Assembly: GCF_048544455.1 (NCBI RefSeq)
Contig: NC_133536.1
Span: 35,730,652 to 35,794,651, forward strand
Length of the DNA stretch: 64,000 nt
Direction: 5' to 3'
Origin: Silene latifolia
Taxonomy: Eukaryota; Streptophyta; Magnoliopsida; Caryophyllales; Caryophyllaceae
In this document: positions 38,515-51,138 of the stretch, piece after piece
Layout of the letters: each line of letters starts with the position of its first letter
Numbering within the stretch: position 1 is the stretch's first letter
The notes under the pieces: generated by a model
Told to the model about the DNA's origin: nothing
Databases searched by the model: none
The model's input: the letters and a program-made list of their open reading frames with translations, nothing else
Position numbers and translations under genes: made by a program

Positions 38515-41500
38515 TCATTGAATGCTTCGAATCCAGGCCAAATCTTGTTGCTTCAAACTAGTGATGTTCCCCCTGTTAAATCTAGCAAGCACCTCAGCAA
38601 GAATAGCCTTGATAACACTAGAAGGTCTGCGTACATAGTGATCAATTCTTGCCTCATTCCTGACTCTCCATATGGCATAAACCAATCCAACATAACAGGC
38701 CCCAAGGAATCTCCGTTGCAGCTTAGTCTTCCTAGCTGAGGAAAACCAGTGAACCATATATTGGGGAAAAGAACTGAACTTCAACGACAATTGGAGCAAC
38801 CTGCAGCAGGTTTTGAAGTAGTCACACCCACCAAACAAATGAAAATGATCCTCAGGTTGCACACAACAAATTTCACACAAAGAATCAGTAGTGATACCCA
38901 TTCTGATTAGTCTATCCTTAGTCAATAACCTCCTATGCATAACAGCCCAGAAAATAAAAGCCCACTTTGGCACATTCAGCTGATTCCAACAGATATGTCG
39001 CCAAGGAACTTTAGGAGCTTTGAGCCTGGGCCACTCATAACCATCATGGACAGTATAAGGAATAGTAGAGTTCAACCAATTATTACCAGTGTATGCTTGA
39101 TGGAAAGTTTGTAAAGTATGAGCTATTTTCCTCCATGACCAACTGCAGTCAAGAGGAGGAGAGTAATCCTTCCAATCCATACCTTTCATATAAACATGGT
39201 TAACCCATTTCACCCAAAGGTGATCTTGTTTTTTAGCTAACCACCAAGCATATTTCCCCAAGAGAGCCTTGTTCCAACTTTTAGCCTCTTTAATGCCAAG
39301 ACCTCCCTCTTCTTTAGGCATACAACACATAGCCCAACTAACAGAAGGAGGTTTCTGATAATCAGACTTTCCTGCCCATAAAAAATTCCTACAAATGGCA
39401 TTGATACAGTTCATTATAGAATTAGGGATCAGGAAAATAGTAGCCCAGTAAGAATGAAGGGAGGTAAGAACAGAGGTAACCAAAGTAAGTCTCCCAGCAT
39501 AAGAGAGATGCCTGGTCCCCCATCCTCTAATTCTAGCCACAATGCGATCAGTGAGCTTCATTCCATCATTTTTAGACAATTTCTTAGCAGAAATAGGGAC
39601 ACCTAAGTACTTGAATGGCAAAGTCCCCCTTTGAAAGCCTGAGACTTGCAAGATTTCATTCACCACAGTAGAAGGAACACCATTAAAGTAGATATTAGAC
39701 TTAGACTTGTTAAGATTTAGGCCAGAAGCTGCAGAGAAGGTAGCAAACCCCCTGAGAATCCACATGATAGACTGAGCAGTCCCCTTGCTAAACAGAAGCA
39801 AATCATCTGCAAACAGAAGATGATTAAGCTTTAAGTGCCCACATAAAGGGTGGAATCTAAAATCCTCTTGTTGAGCCACCACACCCAAAATCCTTGAAAG
39901 GTACTCCATACACAAAGTAAAAAGGAGAGGGGATAAGGGGTCTCCTTGTCTCAAACCTCTTTTCCCTTGGAAAAAGCCAAAACAAGATCCATTAAGAACC
40001 AAAGTGTACGTAGGAGAAGTGACACACTGCATTATCAAATCCATAAACTTCACAGGAAATTTCAAGGCAGACAGTATTTGCTTCAAGAACACCCATTCAA
40101 CAGAATCATAAGCTTTTTGAAGGTCAATCTTTATCAAGCAACGAGGAGAAGCAGCTTTCCTATTATAGAGCCTCACCAAATCCTGGCAAATTAGGACATT
40201 CTCAACAATATTCCTCCCTTTAATGAACCCCCCTTGGCTCTCATTAACAATATCAGGAAGAATCTTACTAAGTCTCTTGCATAGAACTTTAGAAATGCAT
40301 TTATAGACTGTATTGCAGCAAGCAATAGGTCTAAAATCCAAGACACTAGTGGGATTATCGATCTTAGGAATGAGAGTAAGGGTAGTAGTGTTTAACTCCT
40401 TAAGTAATTTACCATTAGTGAAGAAATCAGTCACAGCAGCTATAATATCTCCTCCAACAATGTCCCAAGAATCTTTAAAAAACTGGCTTGAAAACCCATC
40501 AGGACCAGGGGACTTAGTAGAGGCAATGGAGAAAATACACTCTTTGATTTCAGCTGCAGAGACAGGAGCCAACAGAACTTGCTTATGATCATTAGTAACC
40601 AGCTTCCCAGTTCGAACAGTAGGGAAATGGACATCAGCAGTAGCCTGACAAGTTCCCAAAAGAGATTTATAATAATCAAGGAAAGCTGATTCAATATCTT
40701 TAGGGTTATTATAAACAGCCCCATCAGACCCTTTAATGCTCATGACACTATTGTGAATCTGCCTAGCTCTAATATGATTATGAAAGAATCTAGTATTTTC
40801 ATCCCCATTAGTAGTCCAATCAAGTTTAGCTTTTTGGCTCAGGAAACTATATTGGACCTTAGAAAGATGTCTCAAAGAGTCTGCAGCCTCCCTCTCAGCC
40901 TCAATCAAAGCAGGACAAGAAGGAAGAGCTTGGAGTTGAATTTGGATATCTTCTAAAAGAGCTTTGGCCACCCCAACTGATTTATCAACATCAGAGAACC
41001 TGTTCCTATTGAGATCCTTAAGAGGCTTCTTCTAATTCTTCAATTTAGTGACCACCTTATACAGAAGAGTACCTCTCACAGGAGAAGACCATACAGACTG
41101 AACAATAGCCTTAAAACCTGGATCTATACTCCACATGTTATAGTATCTAAAAGGAGGCCTTCTGCAAGCTCTCACCTCCCTTCTGTAACAAACACATGGG
41201 TTGTGGTCAAAAAGGCCCTCAGGAAGAAAGTGAGCATAAGCTAGAGGGTAGAGGTCCATCCATTCAGCATTCACCAGAAACCTATCAATCCTGGAATAAG
41301 ACCTAGACCCAGGAGCCTGTTTGTTGTTCCAAGTATAAAAAGCACCCTTCCTTTTAATATCAACTAAACCACAGTACTGAACACACTCCCTAAACTCAAC
41401 AATGTCAGACCAAAGAACATCACTCCCAATCCTCTCATTAAAATTGAGAACATTATTAAAATCCCCACAGACCCCCCAAGGCCCATGGAAATTATCCTGT

Positions 41501-41868
41501 ATGAACTTCAAATCCTGCCATAACAGAAGCCTATCATGATCATCATTAAAACCATACACCACAGTAAAAAGGAAAGAATCACCAGAAGAGATCTCTGACA
41601 CTTGAACAGTAATAGCTTGAGCTGTAACAGTAAATACTTGAGGAACCCAAATGATCCATATCCTTCCCCCAGAATGAACATTACTATTATTAATACCTTG
41701 CCAGTGAGTGCCTAAGTTAGATAAGATATTATCAAAATCTTGAGATTTAACTTTAGTTTCTACAAGACCATAGAGACCAATATTATTCTGATGCAAAAAT
41801 TTCTTGACATCCTTTTGTTTATTGATCCCATTTATTCCCCTAACATTCCAACTACCAACACTATCCAT
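38515..41868 (-). pseudogene. LINE ORF2: endonuclease, reverse transcriptase, zf-RVT
   Basis: 1118 codons in one frame with a single TAG at 41034-41032. The APE-type endonuclease comes first: GSWNVRGINGINKQKDVKKF, GDFNNVLNFNERIG, YSRIDRFLVNAEW and LPEGLFDHNP. Reverse transcriptase follows: TKSPGPDGFSSQFFKD, GFIKGRNIVENVLICQDLV, KIDLQKAYDSVEW, GLRQGDPLSPLLF and the catalytic FADDLLLF near 39795. The C-terminal zf-RVT domain has LNVPKWAFIFWAVMHRRLLT and CEICCVQPEDHFHLFGGC. There is no RNase H. The stop falls in the linker between endonuclease and RT (after KLKN), so the endonuclease could still be made alone. Product role: target-primed reverse transcription. Confidence 0.95.
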
Positions 41869-43159
41869 TAATAACTAAACCAGGTGGTTCTCCCATTCCC
41901 CCACTCTGTTTAGCCATGCTTTTTGGACTAAGAGCTTCAGCATATGATTTAGCAGGTGATACATCAGTTCTCAAGTCATGATGCTCTTGTCTGGTAATCT
42001 GTTGTATAACAGGCACAGAGATTATATTGGCAGAATTGTGATAAGTAATCCCTCTAAAAGGAATTTCAGGTGGCTGAGTCTGAGCAGCAGGCACAACACC
42101 AGCAGTACCCCCCTGTCTTTGAACAGGTCTCCATACCTTAGTAGTCTTTCCAGTAGGGAGAGATGGAACAGGGACAGACTTCTTCCTGCACATATCCTTA
42201 ATATGCCCTATTCCTTTACAGGCACTACAGATAGTAGGCTTCCACTCATACTCCACCAACACACTGACTTCATCACCTTTTTCATCTCTAAAGAAAATTT
42301 TATCAGGGAAATCCTGTCCTATTTGCACTTCCACCAACAATCTAGCATAACCCAATCTAGTTTTATCCTCAGTAGCAGCATCCCGTCTAACAAATTTACC
42401 CAAAAGCCCAGCCAATTTCTCAAGACTTGACTTGCTCCAAAATTTAAGAGGGAGGCCACAAAGACGCAACCAGATAGGTACAACTTTTACCCGCTCTTTT
42501 AGAAGACTACATGACTCTGACCAAGGTTTAACAACCAAAGGTTTGTTATCATACATTGGAAAACCTTGTTGTAAAACCAAGGACTGACACTCCTTAGTAG
42601 GAAACCGCACCAGAAATACTCCATTAGGAAGAAAAGAAATTTTGTCAGGTTTATAAGCCCCCCACAACTTCTTAACAAAGCCCGACAGAAGTTCCCATGG
42701 CGGGTTTGCACCAAGGACATAACAAACCACAGCTGTATCCCAATATTGAAGTTCAGGCGCAACATCTTCAGCAGTGAGTTGCAATAAACCCTTATCAGAC
42801 ACAATCGGACTAGAGGGACGGTTAGGAGACAAAGAACGCTTACCTTTCACCTGTGTCCATTCACCATCACCATCTTCATGCTCAGAAGGAACACTACCAC
42901 CAGTTTCCTGCTCAGATTGAACGCTGTCATCATCTTCCACAATCGTACCCAAATCCAGCACAGGAATACCCACAATTGCACTAACTTCTTTCGTTTTCAA
43001 TGCCTCCGCTGATTGAGGAATTCCTGAACACCTTTGGGATGATTCTGGTTGCTCCCTATCTAGTTGAAGATTAGGACAATTAGTAAAAGAAAGACGTTTT
43101 TTAATTTTAGATTTAGATTTGCTTTTTAACTGGGATTTTTTAGAAATTTTTCTTGCCAT
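41861..43159 (-). CDS. LINE ORF1, RNA-binding protein
   Basis: Open over 432 codons. The basic N-terminus (MARKISKKSQLKSKSKSKIK) leads into an acidic Ser/Glu region, then a DUF4283-like RNA-binding region (TAVVCYVLG, KISFLPNGVFLVRFPTKE, VVPIWLRLCGLPLKFWS) and a CX2CX4HX4C knuckle, CSACKGIGHIKDMC, near 42215. In the family it coats LINE RNA in an RNP. Its last codons overlap the ORF2 start in ATGGATAG, which suggests ORF2 translation by termination-reinitiation. Confidence 0.9.
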   Translation of the reverse strand: MARKISKKSQLKSKSKSKIKKRLSFTNCPNLQLDREQPESSQRCSGIPQSAEALKTKEVSAIVGIPVLDLGTIVEDDDSVQSEQETGGSVPSEHEDGDGEWTQVKGKRSLSPNRPSSPIVSDKGLLQLTAEDVAPELQYWDTAVVCYVLGANPPWELLSGFVKKLWGAYKPDKISFLPNGVFLVRFPTKECQSLVLQQGFPMYDNKPLVVKPWSESCSLLKERVKVVPIWLRLCGLPLKFWSKSSLEKLAGLLGKFVRRDAATEDKTRLGYARLLVEVQIGQDFPDKIFFRDEKGDEVSVLVEYEWKPTICSACKGIGHIKDMCRKKSVPVPSLPTGKTTKVWRPVQRQGGTAGVVPAAQTQPPEIPFRGITYHNSANIISVPVIQQITRQEHHDLRTDVSPAKSYAEALSPKSMAKQSGGMGEPPGLVING

Positions 43160-43289
43160 TTTGCAATCAAAACCCTAAAAACCCTAGAGAGAAGTCAGAG
43201 GTTTCTCTCTCTAAAGCCATCTTGTCGTCACCTTGGGCGGCTATCCTCCATTAAGTTGTCTTCTTACGTTTTTAACATATTGAGCGCTT

Positions 43290-43790
43290 TTTTGTTTTAC
43301 CTTCGGCTTTGGCCGAGGCAGTTAGATTGCGTATCACAACTGTGCTTAAACGTTTTTTAAACATGTTGGCATGTCGGTCGCTTACTCCTCCACTCCCGGT
43401 CTTAGCCGAGACGGTCAGATTTGCGCTTCCCAACTGCTGTTATGAACATGTTAGCGTATCGGTCGTTTCCCCGTCACTCCCGGCTTTGGCCGAGGCAATC
43501 GAGGTTACGGCTCGACAGCGTTCGTATCTATAGACATATTGATCGCTTCCTCTGCCACTCCCGGATTGGCCGAGGTAGTCAGATTTGCGTTCTCAACTGT
43601 ACTTATACGTTCTTAAGCATGTTGGTCACTTTCGCGAGTATCAAATGCATTGGTAGTGACTGCCCGGCTGGCCTCTACTAAGCATGTTGGTCGTTTTCGC
43701 GAGTATCAACTGCCATTGTAGTGACTGCCCGGCTTTGGCCGTGGCGTCTACTAGTGACTGCCCGGCTTTTGCCGTGGCGTCTACTTTGGT
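43290..43790 (-). repeat. Retand-like tandem repeats in the 3' spacer of the Tat element
   Basis: GGCTTTGGCCGAGGCAGT-like words recur at about 43303, 43399, 43482 and 43561 with related filler (AACTGT.CTTA.ACGTT, ACATGTTGG.ATATCGGTCG). A shorter repeat, TAGTGACTGCCCGGCTTTTG, follows at 43668-43790. Another unit at 38359 lies across the LINE, so the LINE split the array. Confidence 0.8.
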
Positions 43791-43894
43791 ACGACTACGG
43801 AGGGGACAAGCATTTCGATGGAAAACTTGGATCACTCTTCATAAGATATAATCACGCGTTGGGGTGCCCACAACGGTCTCAGACACCTCCGCCG

Positions 43895-44819
43895 CTATAC
43901 GAAATACTTCCTAAGGTTGTCGGTGTTCCAGTGGCTCATTAGAGGCACACCCTCCATGTCTGTCAGCCGGTATGTCCCCGGCCTCATTTCTTCAACTACC
44001 CTGTAGGGTCCCTCCCAGTTGGCCGTCATTTTACCATGGATGTTTCCTTTGTTTATTGCGGCCGACTTTCTCAGGACTAGATCTCCTACTCTTAAATCCC
44101 TTTTGTGGACCCTACGGTTGTATGCTCTTCTCATTCGGTTTTGATACACTGCCAAGTTGAGCCGTGCCGTGTCTCGACTTTCTTCGACCAGGTCTAGGGA
44201 GGCTCTCAGGCCTTCCTCATTTTCGACTGGGTCAAAGGTTTGCGTTCTGAATGTTGGCACCGCTGCTTCAATTGGCAGGACGGCCTCAGACCCATAGACT
44301 AGGTTGAATGGACTGTACCCTGTTGCTTCTTTTTCCGTGGTTCGAAGTGACCACAGGACGCCGGGTAGTTCATCAGCCCATGTTCCCTTTAGATCTTCAA
44401 CCTTCTTCTTAAACCCGTTCAGTATTGTTTTATTAGCTGCCTCCGCCTGCCCGTTGCTATAAGGGTGGCAGACGGAGGAGTATGCAAATTTGATACCGAG
44501 CTCTTCCAACCAATTCATCACCATGTCGCTCCAAAACTCTCAGCCGTGGTCAAATACAATGACTTGGGGTAACCCAAAACGAGTTATGATGTTCTCCCAA
44601 ATCACCTTTCTTACGGCCGCCGTGGTCTTGGCTGGTACCGCGACAGCCTCGACCCATTTGGTGAAGTAGTCAACGGCGACAATCAGGTACTTCCTTCCTC
44701 CGGAGGCCGTCGGAAATGGTCCTAATAAATCCATCCTCCACTCTGCAAAGGGTAGGGGACTAAGTACTGGTTGCAGGTCTCGGGAAGGTGCATGTATTAC
44801 CGGAGCATGCATCTGATAA
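43895..44819 (-). pseudogene. integrase, C-terminal part, of the Tat element
   Basis: Continuation of the Tat pol gene on the left of the copia insertion: catalytic core with PFAEWRMDLLGPFPTA and VDYFTKWVEAVAVP, then YSSVCHPYSNGQAEAANKTI, SPFNLVYGSEAVLP and a C-terminal DNA-binding part (NWEGPYRVVEEMRPGTYRL). Fossil, broken. Confidence 0.85.
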
Positions 44820-45810
44820 TGTTGGGGCTGGTGTCCTTTACAGTTAGTGCAAGGACTTATAAATCTCTAAAAGGATCAAAGAGTATACTTTTGTATTATA
44901 ATCAGTTGGTCCACGTTTATCAATAACGGTTGGCTTGCTAGATAAGTTTGACGTTATTGTCATACAGATGGCGGTGATCAACTGGTCCCTAAAAGTCACA
45001 CCTATAGGATACGTTTGAGAGATGTGACGGTATGAAAATACAGTCATGTTGATGCCAGAAAATTGACTAAGCAGTTAGTCCGAGTTATTGACTAATAATT
45101 AGTCAAAACGCGATGTTGAGATATTTTATTTAATACGGATTAAATAAAATTGGCTAAGGCGAATTAAACAGTTAATTCGTAAATTAAATATAAACGATTA
45201 TATTTAATTAATGTATATTGAATTAATTATACAATATTGTCTTTGTCGGACATGTATTAATATATCAGCTAATCCCTGTTACTAGACGATATATTAATAA
45301 CCGATAACCGATGACGATCTATAATAAAACCGTGTCATATACATTTAGCATTTTACGAACCGGACCACGAGGTAAAATTAAGAGGAGTGGAAGCCCACTT
45401 CCCCATGTAGGCTCTCGGCCGGCCAAGCAAGAGGAAACAAAAGAGAGGCTCTCTCTTTTGTAACCTAAGCATTTCATTTGTAAACAAATTAGGGTTTTGA
45501 GAAATTTTTCCTCTCAAAACTTTAGATCTCACATCTAGCAAAAACCTCACACAACAAATTCTCTCAATATTGCAAGGCAATTAGAGAGTTCATTTCTAGC
45601 ACAAGGGCATAGTCTCAGACGGTCTTGGGTGTATCGATTAGGAGGAAATCTACTTTGATTTCTGTTCTTAGGCCACATCTCAAAGGACCCGAGGTTATTT
45701 CTAATGCTTTATCGTTTCTTTATTGTATTTTCGTTTTATGACAATAATCACATATAAAATTTGCTTTATAGTCCTAATTTTTAAGGGTATTATACGGATA
45801 TTACCCCACA
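44820..45810 (+). repeat. 5' LTR of the copia element
   Basis: 991 bases, TG...CA, followed after two bases by the primer site. The partner LTR is absent from the window. Confidence 0.85.
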
Positions 45811-47581
45811 AGTGGTATCAGAGCGAGGCCACGTAAATTTTTCTATGTGTTTTTCATCAAACGAATTTGAATCGATAAATTTTGGCATAAAAATTGTAAA
45901 CCGTGTGGTTTTTTTTTGGTCTCGGCATTTTTTTTGTTTGCCACGGCCTGTTTTGTTTTTTTTATGCTTTGGAAACCGTGCAAAACGGTTTATGTCTAGA
46001 TCAGACGATCTTTTGTTTTTCGATTTGTTCTTTGCGTATTGTTATTTTAATCGATAATTATAACAATATCTTAAGATCATGTCAATTGTAATTTTGTTTT
46101 AATACGGATTATGTTAAATTTACAATTGTTTGTTAACAAATCGATTTTGTTTGTTTTGTTAAGGCTCTCGTTTTTCAGCCGCTTGATTTTTTTTTGGCTT
46201 TTTGAGCTCTCGGCATTAGCTCCAATAAAAAAAAAAAAAAAAAAAAATTGGTACTGTTCACGGCCAGACGTGAAGAAAAAAAAAAAAAATTTTGAGTTTT
46301 ATTTTTTTTGGCCTTAACATGTGCATAATACGGATTTATACATTCGCTTGATAGTGAAACGGTTCATTCACGTACCATTTAGTTATTTTAAAAAGATTTA
46401 AAGTAACGGATTATCACGGATTAAAATTAAGTTGATTAAAGCGGTTTTGTCACATAATTTTAATCATTAAAGGTGGTTTGGATAAATTTTAACATAATTA
46501 CGGAATTATGTCACGAATAAATTTAATTTAGTTGATGCATTTTTTTTATCGTTATTGTTGAATGCCTTGAGTGCTTTTAATTACGTATTTATTTATTTTT
46601 ACAAACGGTTGTAACTTAGTGTGGCCTTAGTAGAACGTGTTACCGTAATGATGGAACACGGTCTTGGTTGTATTTTGAGATCTCGTATCTCCATTTTGAT
46701 TTTTCCCTTGTAATTACAGTGTTTATTTAGAATGTAAATAGGTTTATTTTTGTAAATTTTAATTGTAATTTTGAGAAGACCAAAGGTGGAGATCGGATGC
46801 TCACTCCCGCTGCATGGACAAAGATGGAACATCAAGACAAGCTTCTCGGGTCCAACGGTGGATTCCAAAGTTGTATTATGTTCTTTTTACTAGGATAGGC
46901 CACACTAGGAATTTTTATTTACGTATTGCATTCATTTATTTATTTTATCGTAACGATAGATTGCATCATTTTCGCCTAAGACCAAACCACCTAATAATTG
47001 CATGAAAACTGACTCATATAGAGGTCACGCGTTAGTTTTCTATGACATTCTCATGTCACACGATCAATTTAAGCCATCACCTAAGTTAATTCATTAATGC
47101 TAGTTATTCGTTCACTTAAAATGAATTAAAACTAAGTTGATGAGATCTTCCTCGTATAAACAAAAATTGAGAACAATCTTTATAGGTCAAACTCCAATGA
47201 ATCCCTTCTTCGTCGGTAGGCATAATATGACCCCTTCTACGTCGGGTAAGTTGGAACTGATTGACTTATTTTATCTCAACACTATGGTCACTCGTACGAT
47301 CCTGTGATTGTGGTGGACTATAGATAGGATTTACGGAAATCTATCGACCAAGAGTTCTTACGGAAGAACTAGCTAAACAGTTGGCTTATCAATTTACGGA
47401 AATTGAGTCTTGGGATCACTTGTATTATTCTTGAGGGAGATCAATTATGCAAGTGCAATGAGTCTACACGATTAAAATGAATTTTTAATAGACTTAAATC
47501 ACCTCGATGAGTTGCTTATTTCGTTTTTGTTTTTCTTTCTTTTTCAGCGTAGATCACGTTTTTTAAACTGCTAATAACATA

Positions 47582-50500
47582 ATGGCTGGCATCCTCGATG
47601 ACCCAATGCCAAGTGCCACATTGGACCGTGAGTCCTGGCTTCGGATCTTCATGAATCAGATGAATCACCCACTAGATCGAAGAATGATGGATCAAACTTC
47701 GCGGAATGGGAGGCGGCATTACGGAATGCGCCACCGCCGACGGGGGAGCTCAAGTATCCGATCGAGCCCCTTCCGCCACCCCAGGCCCCACGGCTCGAGT
47801 TAACAAGGTCTCCACGTATAGCGACTTCGTCATGGAAGCGGGTGCGATTAAAAACGTACTCATTTTTGCAATGGAATCCAATTTGCAGAAACGCTTCATA
47901 GCCCAAGGTGCAAACAAGATTTTCACCACGCTCACTAAGGAATTCTCGAAAGCACCGAGAATCGTGACCTATGAGCATACCACTCGCTTCTTTGATGCGA
48001 GACTCCAGAAGGGCCAACCGGTTAGCCCACACATTCTCAGCATGATTGAGAATGTCGAGAGACTGGAGGCGCTTGATTGTAAAATCAGCGAGAACATTGT
48101 GATTGACCGCATGCTTCATTCACTCCACGATGGTTTTGCGCTCTTTAGAGCCAATTACTATATGAATGATTTGAAGAAAAGTCCCCATGAATTGCACTCC
48201 CTTCTCGTACATACCGAGAAGGACATGAAGTTCAGTGGGAGCATGAAACAAGATATTCTCGTTGTGACAAACAAGGGCAAGGGTAAGGGCAAAGCTCAGG
48301 TAAACCTAGCAGTAGGTAAACCGAAGTTCAAGAAGTCGGGGTCAGGTAAGAGTGGGCCTGGTGAGGCAAGTAACTCATCGGGCGCGACAAAGAGCAAGAC
48401 CGAAAACATGGAATGCCATCATTGCCACAAGATTGGGCATTGGAGGCGTACATGTCCTGTTTATCATGAGGACATAAAAGCGGTCGCGTTAAACCCGTTG
48501 GTATGTCTTCTTCTTCTACTTTTATTCATATGATTGAGATTAACCACGCAAGTTACGGAACTTGGGTACTAGATACTTGGCTGTGGTTCTCATCTGTGTA
48601 ATCATGTGCGGGGGCTTGAAACATCGAACCCCTCGTAAAGGGTGAGGTGGATCTGCGTGTTGGGAATGGAGCACGAGTGGCTGCCGTCTCAAGGGGAACA
48701 TACGTGATCCGACTTCCTAGCGGATTTGAGTTATTTTTATATAATCTGCTATTATGTACCATCTTTCGAAAAACATTATTTCGGTTTACGCACTTGACAA
48801 ACTTGGTTTTTCATTTGTAATAGAGAATAATTCTTGCATTTTCTCATTACACGATATGATTTATGGCAAGGCAGTCTCCATGAACGGAATTTATGTTTTA
48901 GATCAGACCACCGAAATATTACACGTAATGAATAAAAAGTTAAAGGTTGGTGACAAAGATCAAACGTATCTATGGCACTGCCGTATGGGACACATTAATG
49001 AGAAACGCGTAAAACAGCTCATAAAGAATGGAGCTATCTCGGCCTTTGATTTTCAATCATTTGGCACCTGTGAATCATGTCTCATCGGTAAGATGACTCG
49101 AATTTCCTTCAAAGGTGTTGGAATGCGCGGCTGTGACCTATTAGGACTCATACATACGGATGTATGTGGGCCTATGTCAATCACCGCACGAGAAGGCTAT
49201 AGGTATTTCATCACTTTCACGGATGATTTAAGTAGATATGGCTATGTCTACTTAATGAAGCACAAAAGTGAATTCTTTGAGAAATTCAAGGAATACCAGA
49301 ATCGGGTAAAGAACCTACTGGGCAGAAAGATTAAAACACTGCGCTCAGACCGTGGTGGCGAGTATCTTTCTCACGAGTTTGATCAACACCTTAAGGACTG
49401 TGGGATTGTCCTACAGTTAACTCCACCTAGAACACCTCAGTTGAATGGTGTGTCCGAACGGAGAAATCGAACACTACTTGATATGGTTCGATCCATGATG
49501 AGTCACACCGTGTTGCCTGACTCATTGTGAGGTTATGCTCTTCTGTCACCGCTCTAAATACTTAACAAAGTCCGTCTAAAGCTCATGACAAGACTCCATA
49601 TGAACTATGGAAGGGAACGGTCCCTAACTTGTCCTTTATACGGGTTTTGGGCTGCGAGGCTTATGTCAAGTGGAGACACGAGGATAAGCTCGGCCCGCGA
49701 TCGGTCAAGACATACTTTATAGGTTATCCTAAAGGAACACTTGGTCATTACTTCTATTCGCCAACCGAACAACGTGTTTTTGTTGCGGCTAGTGCGACAT
49801 TCTTAGAGAAGGAATTTCTCGAGAATGCAAAGAGTGATAGAACCTTCGACCTGTCGGAGATTCCAGAACCAAATACCGAGCAACCATTGGAGGAACCAAT
49901 TCCTTCAATCCCGGCTGCGGTGAATATTCCTGAGGAACCTAGGAGGTCGGGAAGAGTCTCTATTCCTCCGGACAGATACATTGGTATGGTCGAGGAACAT
50001 GACATAGATGACATTCTACTCTTAACAAGTAGTGAACCCGCAACCTATAAAGGTGCCATGACCGATTCGACTCAAAGCTATGGCTTGAGGCCATGCAATC
50101 CGAGATGGACTCCATGTATGAGAACAACGTATGGGATCTTGTTGACTTACCTGCTAAGGTTCGTCCCCTTCAATGCAAATGGCTTTACAAGATAAAGCAT
50201 TCTGTGGAAGGTCAACAAGATATCTATAAAGCACGACTAGTTGCTAAAGGTTTCACCCAAGTGCCAGGTTTGCACTACGATGAAATTTTTGCACCCGTAG
50301 TCATGTTGCGTTCCATTCGGATTATCTTAGCGATCGCCGCTTTTCATGACTATGAAATTTGGCAGATGGATGTGAAAACCGCCTTCTTAAACGGTTATTT
50401 GGAGGTAGAGTTTTACATGGTACAACCCGAAGGTTTCATCGATCCAGAACATCCTAAGAAAGTATGCAAGCTTAAGCGTTCCATTTATGGACTTAAGCAA

Positions 50501-51138
50501 GCATCTCGGAGTTGGAATCATCGCTTCGACCAAGTGATTAAAGAAAATGGATTTACTCGATCGGTCGAGGAACCATGTCTTTATATCAAGTCGAGTGGGA
50601 GCAAGATTGTCTTCCTAATATTGTATGTCGATGACATACTCCTGATTGGGAATGACATACCTCTCTTAACTTCGGTGAAAGTATGGTTGAAAAACCATTT
50701 CCAGATGAAAGATCTGGGTGAGGCACAAAGAATTCTAGGCATCCGTATCTATCGAGATAGATCACGTCGGATGTTATCTCTCAGTCAGGAGTCTTACATA
50801 GACAAGATCCTAGAGAGATTCAGCATGACTAACTCCAAAAAGGGGTTTCTTCCTATGGCTTCAGGGGTGCACTTGAGCAAGTCTCAGGCACCAGAGACAC
50901 CGGAAGAGAAAGAGCGCATGACACGGATTCCTTATGCCTCGGCTATAGGATCAATCATGTATGCCATGATATGCACACGTCCGGACGTGGCATATGCATT
51001 GAGTATGACAAGTCGATTCCAACAGCATCCAGGTGAATCACATTGGATGGCTGTCAAGAACATTCTTAAGTACCTACGGAGGACCAAAGATTGGGCATTG
51101 ACTTATGGAGGCGATCAAAAGCTATACGCAACCGGTTT
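47582..51138 (+). pseudogene. copia gag-pol remnant
   Basis: Fossil polyprotein. Gag (47582-48533) has helical UBN2-type sequence and the knuckle CHHCHKIGHWRRTC. Next come the GAG-pre-integrase motif WHCRMGHINEKRVKQL near 48970, the integrase core (DVCGPMSITAREGY, TPQLNGVSERRNRTLL), and RT with WQMDVKTAFLNGYLE, KRSIYGLKQASRSWN and YVDDILL near 50620. The beginning of RNase H (RPDVAYALSMTSRFQ) ends at the truncation. The order integrase before RT defines Ty1/copia. It is broken in several places. Confidence 0.9.

Larger units (their letters stand above)
38401..43242 (-). mobile_element. nearly whole L1-type LINE inserted in the Tat element
   Basis: 4.84 kb, flanked by a perfect 15-bp duplication ATCCTCCATTAAGTT (38386-38400, 43243-43257). 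The minus-strand 3' end has only a short A run (T9 at 38401). The 5' leader is about 83 bases and includes AAACCCTAGAGAG. ORF1 and ORF2 overlap by eight bases. Both ORFs are full length and the only break I see is one amber codon in ORF2, so it is a recent insertion. It is related to the LINE at 1-3060. Confidence 0.95.
44820..51138 (+). mobile_element. Ty1/copia element, 3' end missing, inserted in the Tat integrase
   Basis: Plus-oriented. The 5' LTR is 44820-45810 (TGTTGGGGCTGG to TTACCCCACA), and a tRNA-iMet primer site TGGTATCAGAGCG follows at 45813-45825. Then come an untranslated leader of about 1.7 kb, gag, integrase and RT. The sequence stops inside RNase H near 51138 and passes straight into Tat integrase; RNase H, the purine tract and the 3' LTR are missing. 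It has several further breaks. It is younger than the Tat copy it interrupts. The lost 3' end means no target duplication can be seen. Confidence 0.9.
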
